Shown: positions 7,519 to 13,912 of the stretch, in pieces
Layout: every line of letters begins with the position of its first letter
How positions within the stretch are numbered: the first letter of the stretch is position 1
Assembly: GCA_964651505.1 (NCBI GenBank)
Contig: CAZYXT010000058.1
Location: 1-15,663, forward strand
Reading direction: 5' to 3'
DNA: 15,663 nucleotides
Source of the DNA: Avisuccinivibrio_A sp964651505
GTDB taxonomy: Bacteria; Pseudomonadota; Gammaproteobacteria; Enterobacterales; Succinivibrionaceae
Position numbers and translations under genes: made by a program
The notes under the pieces: generated by a model
Databases searched by the model: none
What the model saw: only the letters and a program-made list of their open reading frames with translations
Told to the model about the DNA's origin: nothing

Positions 7519-9082
7519 TTTCAAGTCCTTATCAGGAGAGGTAAAAACCCTGCCCGGGGCTTATGTCCTGGAGCATTCAGAACTTTACCCGCAATTTCAA
7601 ACCGATATTAAAGACAGCAGCGCCGTCGCCCCGCGCTCTTTTGCATCCTTGCAGCTTCGCATCAAAAATGCCCTGAAGGCTTTAATGCGCAGCCAAAGCA
7701 GCCGCCTGCTCTTGGTGTGCGCAAGCGCCGATGCCGATGCCTTGGGGCAGTTAAAGGAGCTTTGCGCAGGGGTGCTTGACGATTTGGCCGTGCCTGTTTT
7801 GGCCTCGGACAAAAAAGAGCTGTTCGGCACTCAGGGGAAGAGGGGACTCGTCTCTAAATGCCGCTATCTTTTGATGCCTGCCATTTTGCTCAACGATCAC
7901 GACAAGTGGCTTTCCTTGATGGACAAGGCTCTTGAGGAGAATCCTGCTCTTAAGCTTATTTTGTACGGGGATGAGGCCGATTGCGCGCAATTGGGCCTGA
8001 TCTGGCCCTCTCTTGCCCAAGCCTTGAGAGCCGATCTTGTGCAGGAGCTGCCTGCTGCGGGAGCCGTGGAGCTTACGGCATCCTTGGTTGAGGGCTTAAA
8101 ATATGATTTGAATCTTAAAAGCTTTGATGTTGAGGCCCTTAAGCTTTTGGCCTGTTATTTGTGCCGTTTAAACGGCGACAGGCGCGGGCTGTATCTGCCC
8201 GAATTTAAATTTAAAACCATCATCGAAGAGGCCGTGCATTACAGCGGCTCCTCGGAGCCGGTGGGGGCAAGGGCGCTTTTGAAGGCCCTCTGTGCTGCCG
8301 ATTTTCGGGAAAATCATCCTGCCGCCGCCCAATTGCGCGACCATCGGGACAGGCAGCTGCTCATTGCCACCGAGGGCATGATTGTAGGCCAGATCAACGG
8401 TTTGTCGGTGATGCAGACGGCAGGCTCGGAGTACGAGTTTGGCGAGCCTGTGCGCATCACGGCTGCCATGCGCGCAGGAGGCGAAGGCGATGTCATCGAC
8501 ATCGAGCGCAAGGCAGAGCTGGCAGGGCAGATCCATGCCAAAGCCATGATGATCATCAACGGCTACCTGAACAAGGAATTTGGCGCAAGGGCCCCCCTGC
8601 CCGTGTCGGCAAGCTTGGTGTTTGAGCAATCATATAGCGCCGTGGACGGGGACAGCGCCTCTTTGACGGGCTTGTGCGCGGTGATTTCCTGTTTGTCGGG
8701 AGTGCCGATAAGACAAGATCTGGCCGTCACGGGAGCCGTGGATCAATTGGGCGACGTCCAGCCCGTGGGCGGGGTCAACGAGAAAATCGAAGGCTTTTTC
8801 AAAGTATGCCGCCTGCACGGCCTGACCGGCACGCAGGGCGTCATCATTCCCCAAAGCTGCGTGCAGCAGCTGGTCTTGCGCCCCTGCGTGGTCAATGCCG
8901 TCAAAGAGGGACGCTTTCACATCTACACCGTAAGCTCGGTGGCGCAGGCCGTAAAGATCCTGACTATGTGCGATTGGGGCAGCGAAGAAGAAGAGGGCTC
9001 CATCGTCAACCGCATCACCACCGTCCTATCGCAGATAGGAACCGGCAAAGATGATATACCTTGGTGGAAGTTTTGGGCCTGA
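7505..9082 (+). CDS. ycbZ: YcbZ/LonH-type Lon-like protease (S16), degenerate ATPase part
   Basis: The C-terminal half is a Lon (S16) proteolytic domain of the YcbZ type. DIERKAELAGQIHAKAMMI, FEQSYSAVDGDSAS and GGVNEKIEGFF follow E. coli YcbZ closely. The catalytic Ser (codon at 8654) lies in DGDSAS and the catalytic Lys (codon at 8783) in NEKIEG, 43 residues apart, the same spacing as S679 and K722 of E. coli Lon. The N-terminal half keeps what looks like a AAA+ lid but has no Walker A motif; SRLLLVCASADADALG stands where a P-loop would be expected. E. coli YcbZ also lacks one, so ATP-independent or regulatory function is likely. No ATG fits the N-terminus. TTG 7505 has GAGG 6 nt upstream, whereas TTG 7493 has none; the start overlaps the last 14 nt of hpt. 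The product is 525 residues (E. coli about 586). Its substrate is unknown to me. Confidence 0.9.
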   Translation: MRSINFKSLSGEVKTLPGAYVLEHSELYPQFQTDIKDSSAVAPRSFASLQLRIKNALKALMRSQSSRLLLVCASADADALGQLKELCAGVLDDLAVPVLASDKKELFGTQGKRGLVSKCRYLLMPAILLNDHDKWLSLMDKALEENPALKLILYGDEADCAQLGLIWPSLAQALRADLVQELPAAGAVELTASLVEGLKYDLNLKSFDVEALKLLACYLCRLNGDRRGLYLPEFKFKTIIEEAVHYSGSSEPVGARALLKALCAADFRENHPAAAQLRDHRDRQLLIATEGMIVGQINGLSVMQTAGSEYEFGEPVRITAAMRAGGEGDVIDIERKAELAGQIHAKAMMIINGYLNKEFGARAPLPVSASLVFEQSYSAVDGDSASLTGLCAVISCLSGVPIRQDLAVTGAVDQLGDVQPVGGVNEKIEGFFKVCRLHGLTGTQGVIIPQSCVQQLVLRPCVVNAVKEGRFHIYTVSSVAQAVKILTMCDWGSEEEEGSIVNRITTVLSQIGTGKDDIPWWKFWA

Positions 9083-9118
9083 GAGCCCCGGCATCGACCA
9101 TTTTAAAACCTAAGTTGG

Positions 9119-9137
9119 CCTGCCCGATGATGGCAGG
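9119..9137 (+). other. Small stem-loop in the ycbZ to 9154-gene spacer
   Basis: CCTGCC (9119-9124) pairs with GGCAGG (9132-9137) around a 7-nt loop. No T-tract follows, so it is not a normal terminator. It lies 16 nt before the next start codon and could stabilise or segment the transcript. The 71-nt spacer has no convincing promoter. Confidence 0.4.
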
Positions 9138-9153
9138 AAGTTGAGGCAAAGGC

Positions 9154-12100
9154 ATGACCATGAATGACAAACAAGAACATCTGCATCAGCATATAGACAA
9201 GCTGCAAAAATGCGATCCCAAAGATTTTTCTTCCAATCTTGAAAAGTTTTTGGCGGCGACCTTAAAAGTCGAGGCCGGCTTTCAGACGCGGTGTCGCAAT
9301 TTTAAGAACAAAAAAGAGGCTTCAAAGTGGATTGACAAGCTTACGGGAAAAATCAAGCTTGATGACGACATGCTCATGAGCCAAGCTGAGCATTATGAAA
9401 AACAAATGGCTTTGTTCATGGCAGATACGACCTGCTCTCTTGCCTGCGATTTTGATCATGTTCCTTATCAGGCCATGAAGTTTGACGTATATTACAAAAT
9501 GAACGAAGGTCTTGACGGCATTTTTTTGAGTCATCTGTCCAAGCTTAAGGCCATGGCAGGGTTCAAAGACCCCTCATTTGAAGGGGGCGACGAGTTTTTG
9601 TGCTACTGCTGCAACTTAAATTTGGTCAAAGCCGTCTATTGGTATTACGTAGCCTCCGTCCATGGCAACCCAAGGGCGCGCGCCAAGGTAAACGAGCTTA
9701 TCAGTCAAAACTGCCTTGCCGAACTTAGCGCCGTGTTTGACGAGAGTTTTTTGGGCGTGGTGGCAGCCGATCCCAAATCATCCGTCGCCAAGGCCAAAGC
9801 CTTGCAGCTTGAACAATTGCAAGGGTCGCTGCATGAGATCTTCAAAGGAGATTTTAAATCAGACATCAACAAGTTCCTGTTTGTCTGGAACAACGTTGCA
9901 GGACCGCTTAACGGCACCACCTACGGCAGCAAGCTTAAGCTCTATGTCAACGGCAAGCGCTCATCTGTTTCCTATCTGCCTTATGCGTATTTGGGGTTGA
10001 TGAAAAGACTTCTGATCATGGCAGAAGATCTCGAGCAAGAACGGCTTAAAAACAGCAAATCTGCAGATTATTCTGCCTTCTATCTTAACCTGGGCACGAG
10101 CCTGTCTGAGATGATAAATGCGCTCTCAGGCCCCGGGGAGGCCGAGCGGTTTAATGAGATGGAGCAAAGGTTTGCCATGCTCTCTGAGGCAAGACACGGC
10201 ACATCACAGGTGCCATCAGATCTGATTTGCAGCAAGCAGGATGCGGAAAATTACGATCCTCTTTATCTTTGCTGCAATTTGCTCAAAAACCTGGCATCTT
10301 TAAGATGCTCCGATGATAAAACCCGCTTTGTCAAGCCTTTGCTCATTGACGAGGACATGTTCGGCATGCCGCCTCATGCTGCGTATCTTATCGGCCTTGA
10401 TTACATTCAAGGCAAAAACCTGCCCAAAAATTTGATGTTGGGCTTAAACTTTTTGCGTTATGCCCACTCCTGCGGTCATCCTTATGCGGCCGCATCCTTG
10501 GCCTTTTATCAAGAAGAGCTCCCGGGAGAGGCCCGCAACGGCAAAAGCCTTGTGGCGATGACCGATGCGGTTTTAAGCTCCATCTACAATGTAAGAGATT
10601 TAATCGGGCAGAATGTGGCGCCTGTTGCCGTGTTTGATCCTCAAGATCTTAAGCACGATGACACAAATCCTCTGTTGCTCTTGTGCGCAAGCTACTTTGA
10701 CATGCTCTCATCTTTGGCCCAAGGGCAGGAGCTGTTTGGTTACTCTGTAAGCGACAGGCGGCGCATTTTCAGCGAGCAGTCTTTGTATGCAGTCAAGGCC
10801 ATGATGAGCGCCATGCACAGGCCCGAATACAATGATGAGGCATGCTTTGATGCAGAGGATGACGATTTTGAGGATGATGAGGAGCAAACCGATCTGCTTT
10901 TTGAGAATGAGGATGATGCACCTTTGGACAGTGTTGACAAGCAAGATGACGACGATCTTGATCTCCTCTTAGGCCCGGTCCCCAAGCCCGTTCCTGTCTA
11001 CAGGCCCGAGGATGGCAAGGCCAATTTGTGCGAAATTGCCCTCATAAGATTGTGCTCATGCGGCACGGCTTTGCCTTACGATTACTACCGGCGCCTTGCC
11101 ATCATGCTAAGGCAGATGATCCAAGATCGCTTTGACTCGCTTGTCCCCGGCAGACGAACTGCTTATGATCAGACCGACAGCGCGCTTGTTTTTACTTTAA
11201 AAAAGCTCGGGTACGGCCCCTTTACGCACGAGGGCATAATGTGGGGGCCGCTTTTGGCCTACGCCGAAAAAGTCATGGCCAAGGCGGTGTTTGACTCAAG
11301 CGGCTCTTGCAGCAAGCTTAAGGCTTATTATCTGTCCTTTTGGCTCAGGCACGCCGTTTACTTTAGCAAAAGCGATTATAAAAGGGTATCTCAACGCGTG
11401 CGCGAGCGCTTTGATGCCAAGACTTTAAACGAGATCTTGGCATTGCCGTGCGATAAGTTTGCAACCGTCTTTTATGAACTGGCCATGGCCCTCAAATTGC
11501 AAAGCGGGCTTTTTGCAATCGATGAAAAGCAGACAGGCGCGCTTTACGGGCAGGCCCTGAGGCTCTCCTGTCAAGGCCGTTTTGGGCCTGCCTTGGGACA
11601 GGCTGCCGAGGATTTTCTGGCCTCATCCTCAAAAGATATGCCCAAAAAGCCGATTTGCGCCACCAATTCCGAGGCCTTGGAGATTGCAGAATATCTTATC
11701 GGACACGGATGCATCGGCCAAGGTTTGTCTTTGGCCAAGAGAGCCTGCAATCGCATGGGAGATCATTATCATGAGCGCTGCTATGATCGTCTCGAATATG
11801 AATATCGCGCAGGCAAAAGGGAGGCTTACAAAGAAACAGAACGCAAAACGGAGCTGACCTTCATCGACAGCTATTTTGGGCTTATTAAGCACATCAAAAC
11901 CTCTGCCTCCATCAATTACGCAGACGAGTATGCCGCCCTCATCAGTTTTCTGCCCTTAAGCTCAGATGAGATTGCCTTCAGGGTTAGGGATTTTCTCAAA
12001 AGCAGGAGCGAAGATGATCCTTGCAGCATGGAAGCTGCCATGTTCCTTGGCGACTATGATCTCAATCAAGCCGACGGCGGGGCAAACAGCAGCCCGACGA

Positions 12101-12846
12101 TGCAGTTTCGGAGCAAGTGCACCTTGGAAGGAGGCCTCTCCGACGGCGCTTGCAGGGCTGCCATGGCAAGCTACCGCTACAGGCTGGGCAAAGGGCTGCA
12201 ACCGGGGGCATGCGACGAGAATGTCAAAGTTGAGATTAGGACATTGAACAAGACCATAGTTTGCGTGCTCGCTGTCCTCTCAAGATTAGAAGACCACCCG
12301 GGGCCATTGGAAGAGCGGATGAAGCAGCATTTGTACTCGAGCAATTTGCTGCACAGAACGATCAATCGCTTTGTGTCTCTTGGTTTACTTTACCAGCCGC
12401 GCTTTGATGCAATGAATATGTTCGTTTTGCTTTCGGATAAGGTTGAAAAACATTTTTCGAACATGAGGTTTGAGAGAGATGAGCTTTTTTATACGCAGGT
12501 GCCCCTCAAACGCTCTTTTGAAGCAGAAAGCGTGAGCGGTTTGCTCGCCCTGATGGGGCCTGTTTTTGAGCAGGATAATGCCCTGCAAAGGAAAGGTCCT
12601 CAGAAGGGGGGCGAGGTTTTGTCGGTGCGCATGCAAATGCGATCGTTCCTGGTGCCCATTGACCCTGAGGTCTTAAAGAGCGATTGTCTCAAGTCCTTTA
12701 ACGGCGCCGATGTGGCCGCAGGGGTATTCGGGTCTTTGCATGAAAAGTTTTGGACGGTGCCTGCCTTGAAGGCCGGGGCCATGACATATTCAGAGGATCA
12801 GGCCGATTACTTTGCATCGGTGGTCAGCTCAAAGGTCAAACAATAG
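9154..12846 (+). CDS. Large protein of unknown function with Sel1-like helical repeats
   Basis: I do not recognise this 1230-residue protein as any named family. It has no signal peptide and no membrane segment, so it is probably cytosolic, and it looks almost entirely alpha-helical. Residues 409-452 fit the Sel1/TPR-like pattern well (AAYLIGLDYIQG, then L-NFLRYAHSCGHPYAAASLA); 154-182 (VKAVYWYYVASVHGNPRA) and a stretch near 850-890 look like weaker copies. Residues 563-606 form a strongly acidic, probably disordered linker that splits the protein in two. Two segments resemble each other: DPLYLCCNLLKNLASL from 368 and NPLLLLCASYFDMLSSL from 505. About 30 cysteines are spread through it, without a regular zinc-binding spacing. 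No catalytic motif is visible, so a scaffold or interaction role is the cautious inference. GAGG lies 7 nt before the ATG; a second ATG two codons on is also possible. The next gene follows after 7 nt. Confidence 0.85.
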   Translation: MTMNDKQEHLHQHIDKLQKCDPKDFSSNLEKFLAATLKVEAGFQTRCRNFKNKKEASKWIDKLTGKIKLDDDMLMSQAEHYEKQMALFMADTTCSLACDFDHVPYQAMKFDVYYKMNEGLDGIFLSHLSKLKAMAGFKDPSFEGGDEFLCYCCNLNLVKAVYWYYVASVHGNPRARAKVNELISQNCLAELSAVFDESFLGVVAADPKSSVAKAKALQLEQLQGSLHEIFKGDFKSDINKFLFVWNNVAGPLNGTTYGSKLKLYVNGKRSSVSYLPYAYLGLMKRLLIMAEDLEQERLKNSKSADYSAFYLNLGTSLSEMINALSGPGEAERFNEMEQRFAMLSEARHGTSQVPSDLICSKQDAENYDPLYLCCNLLKNLASLRCSDDKTRFVKPLLIDEDMFGMPPHAAYLIGLDYIQGKNLPKNLMLGLNFLRYAHSCGHPYAAASLAFYQEELPGEARNGKSLVAMTDAVLSSIYNVRDLIGQNVAPVAVFDPQDLKHDDTNPLLLLCASYFDMLSSLAQGQELFGYSVSDRRRIFSEQSLYAVKAMMSAMHRPEYNDEACFDAEDDDFEDDEEQTDLLFENEDDAPLDSVDKQDDDDLDLLLGPVPKPVPVYRPEDGKANLCEIALIRLCSCGTALPYDYYRRLAIMLRQMIQDRFDSLVPGRRTAYDQTDSALVFTLKKLGYGPFTHEGIMWGPLLAYAEKVMAKAVFDSSGSCSKLKAYYLSFWLRHAVYFSKSDYKRVSQRVRERFDAKTLNEILALPCDKFATVFYELAMALKLQSGLFAIDEKQTGALYGQALRLSCQGRFGPALGQAAEDFLASSSKDMPKKPICATNSEALEIAEYLIGHGCIGQGLSLAKRACNRMGDHYHERCYDRLEYEYRAGKREAYKETERKTELTFIDSYFGLIKHIKTSASINYADEYAALISFLPLSSDEIAFRVRDFLKSRSEDDPCSMEAAMFLGDYDLNQADGGANSSPTMQFRSKCTLEGGLSDGACRAAMASYRYRLGKGLQPGACDENVKVEIRTLNKTIVCVLAVLSRLEDHPGPLEERMKQHLYSSNLLHRTINRFVSLGLLYQPRFDAMNMFVLLSDKVEKHFSNMRFERDELFYTQVPLKRSFEAESVSGLLALMGPVFEQDNALQRKGPQKGGEVLSVRMQMRSFLVPIDPEVLKSDCLKSFNGADVAAGVFGSLHEKFWTVPALKAGAMTYSEDQADYFASVVSSKVKQ

Positions 12847-12853
12847 GCAGACT

Positions 12854-13372
12854 GTGCAGTACTTGTTAAAACTAACTTTAAGGCAAACCCCGGTGTGGCG
12901 CCTGATAGCCCTCGACGGCATCTATGATTTGTGCCTGTGCGGCAAACTCATTGCCTTATCTTTTGGGTACCTCGGCGGGCGCTTCGAGTTTAAAAATCAA
13001 GATAAGGTTTTCAAGGCAGGCTCTGACGGCAAAAGTCAAAGCTTGGCCGATCAGAGTCATTTGGACAGCCTTGGCATGTTGCTTGGGGAGCAGGGCTGGG
13101 AGTTTAAGGCCGTGCTTGATGATAAGTTTGAGCTTGTGCATGACATTGAGATCATGCGCTGCGAAGAACATCTTTACTGCCTGATGCCCTCCACGCTGGT
13201 GGGGGCCGAGCCTGTGGCGCCGCAAGGGGAGCAGAGCCTTAAGGCCATCTTGGAATATCTTGACGCGCATGACACGCAGGGTCTCAACTTAAAAGAGTGC
13301 ACGATGAGGATGCGAAGCTTTTTTATGGGCTACAGGCAAGATGAGGGCGCTTTTGCCATTCCCCACTGTTAA
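12854..13372 (+). CDS. Divergent pRiA4b ORF-3-like domain protein
   Basis: The 172-residue product follows the plan of the plasmid pRiA4b ORF-3-like family (Pfam PRiA4_ORF3). The N-terminal strand YLLKLTLRQTPVWRLIAL matches the family's K-hydrophobic-L...PP-hWR motif, with V14-W15-R16. Then comes a helix and FGYLGGRFEFK in place of FGW-GGHLHEF. Next LGEQGWEFKAVLDD (78-90) and FELVHDIEI (92-100) stand for the Y-YDFGDDWEH-I signature, and LVGAEPVAPQG for the G-A-PPEDVGG end. Several signature residues have changed, so this is a diverged member. The family's biochemical role is not established; members turn up beside mobile elements and as passenger proteins. I chose GTG 12854 (AGG 6 nt upstream, 7 nt after the previous stop) over TTG 12812, which would overlap the upstream gene by 35 nt. 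A terminator-like hairpin follows. Confidence 0.75.
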   Translation: MQYLLKLTLRQTPVWRLIALDGIYDLCLCGKLIALSFGYLGGRFEFKNQDKVFKAGSDGKSQSLADQSHLDSLGMLLGEQGWEFKAVLDDKFELVHDIEIMRCEEHLYCLMPSTLVGAEPVAPQGEQSLKAILEYLDAHDTQGLNLKECTMRMRSFFMGYRQDEGAFAIPHC

Positions 13373-13381
13373 AGCCTGTGC

Positions 13382-13404
13382 AGCCCCTCTTTGAGGGGGG
13401 CTTT
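13382..13404 (+). terminator. Probable Rho-independent terminator after the 9154-13372 gene pair
   Basis: AGCCCCTC (13382-13389) faces GAGGGGGGCT (13393-13402) across a TTT loop, giving a GC-rich stem of 7-8 bp with a small G bulge, then TTT. It begins 10 nt after the stop codon. The T-tract is short, so termination may be incomplete, but the position is right for the end of this unit. Confidence 0.6.
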
Positions 13405-13458
13405 GGCATAAGTTGTGCAGCCTTGATTTGCTTTGCCGGCAAAATCACCCGATTTTAG

Positions 13459-13474
13459 TGTGATCTTGCTCAAA
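13459..13474. promoter_or_regulatory. Candidate CRP (cAMP receptor protein) site upstream of cstA
   Basis: TGTGA-TCTTGC-TCAAA matches the CRP consensus TGTGA-N6-TCACA in 9 of 10 positions, and the spacer begins TCT as in the fullest consensus. E. coli cstA is activated by cAMP-CRP under carbon starvation, so the context fits. It is about 310 bp from the best promoter candidate, too far for direct class I or II activation. Either a promoter nearer the site is used (TATATT at 13513-13518 is close to class I spacing but lacks a good -35), or the match is coincidental. Confidence 0.45.
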
Positions 13475-13528
13475 CATTGTGCAAAAGCAAAATCGCGTTC
13501 AAATTTTTTTAATATATTCCGGTTTGTT

Positions 13529-13560
13529 TTTGAAATTTGTCAAACTTTGAAATTTTCAAA
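13529..13560. repeat. AT-rich repeated operator-like elements upstream of cstA
   Basis: TTTGAAATTT occurs twice, at 13529-13538 and 13546-13555, 17 bp start to start. The second copy is the left part of a palindrome of two 7-bp arms, TTTGAAA-T-TTTCAAA (13546-13560). A related TTGAAAAATTC follows at 13564-13574. Such iterated elements suggest a binding site for a regulator or nucleoid protein, but AT-rich sequence also yields these patterns by chance. Confidence 0.35.
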
Positions 13561-13739
13561 ATTGAAAAATTCTGCCTCTTAAAAAAAGTGCCCTTTGATG
13601 GGTAACTGTATGATCTGACGGGTTTTTTCGTATTTTAAAGCTTAAAAGCCTTAAAAACTCTCAACTTTGATTTTGGGGCGCATTAATAAATGCCCCGCCT
13701 GTCGGACCAAGATCCAAATCAGCCCGTGAAGTCCGATCC

Positions 13740-13768
13740 TTGCCTTGCTCTTGCTTATTTTGCATAAT
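13740..13768 (+). promoter_or_regulatory. Best candidate promoter of cstA
   Basis: TTGCCT (13740-13745, 4 of 6 to the -35 consensus) and CATAAT (13763-13768, 5 of 6 to the -10) are separated by 17 bp. A start near 13775 would give a leader of about 138 nt, including the GC-rich structured block and the palindrome before the start codon. The assignment rests on the hexamers alone. Confidence 0.5.
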
Positions 13769-13800
13769 TATGTCGCGTTAATTATCCGTGTGAAATTGGC

Positions 13801-13866
13801 GCTCAGCTCCCGGGATCGTCCCCGGGCACGGGACCGGACCGCCTGAGGCCCGGGCTTCGTCTGAGC
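13801..13866 (+). promoter_or_regulatory. Structured GC-rich leader element of cstA mRNA
   Basis: The block is bounded by GCTCAG (13801-13806) and its exact complement CTGAGC (13861-13866). Inside, CCCGGG occurs three times (13809-13814, 13821-13826, 13849-13854), and each copy can pair with either of the others. CTGAG also occurs internally (13843-13847), so the left CTCAG has two possible partners. GGA appears at 13813, 13831 and 13836. Mutually exclusive pairings are what a switching leader needs. I cannot match it to a riboswitch class I know. The flanking sequence is AT-rich, so the GC block stands out sharply. Confidence 0.5.
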
Positions 13867-13883
13867 ATCTTTGTTTTGCATAT

Positions 13884-13901
13884 AGATCTTAATTAAGATC
13901 T
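13884..13901. promoter_or_regulatory. 18-bp perfect palindrome touching the cstA ribosome binding site
   Basis: AGATCTTAA is followed directly by its exact reverse complement TTAAGATCT. The next bases are GGGAG (13902-13906), the Shine-Dalgarno sequence, 6 nt before the cstA ATG. As DNA it could be a repressor operator; as RNA it would form a 7-bp stem with an AATT loop stacked against the ribosome binding site. Eighteen perfectly symmetrical bases are unlikely by chance at such a position. Confidence 0.6.
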
Positions 13902-13912
13902 GGGAGTGAATT

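Noticed and set aside
13675..13696. Hairpin GGGG-CATT-AATA-AATG-CCCC as a second terminator
   Set aside because: No T-tract follows on either strand, and a 2-nt bulge splits the stem; left as an unexplained symmetrical sequence.
13801..13866. ZTP riboswitch
   Set aside because: ACCGCCTGAGGC resembles part of the 3' half, but the conserved 5' half (GUGACUGGC type) is absent.
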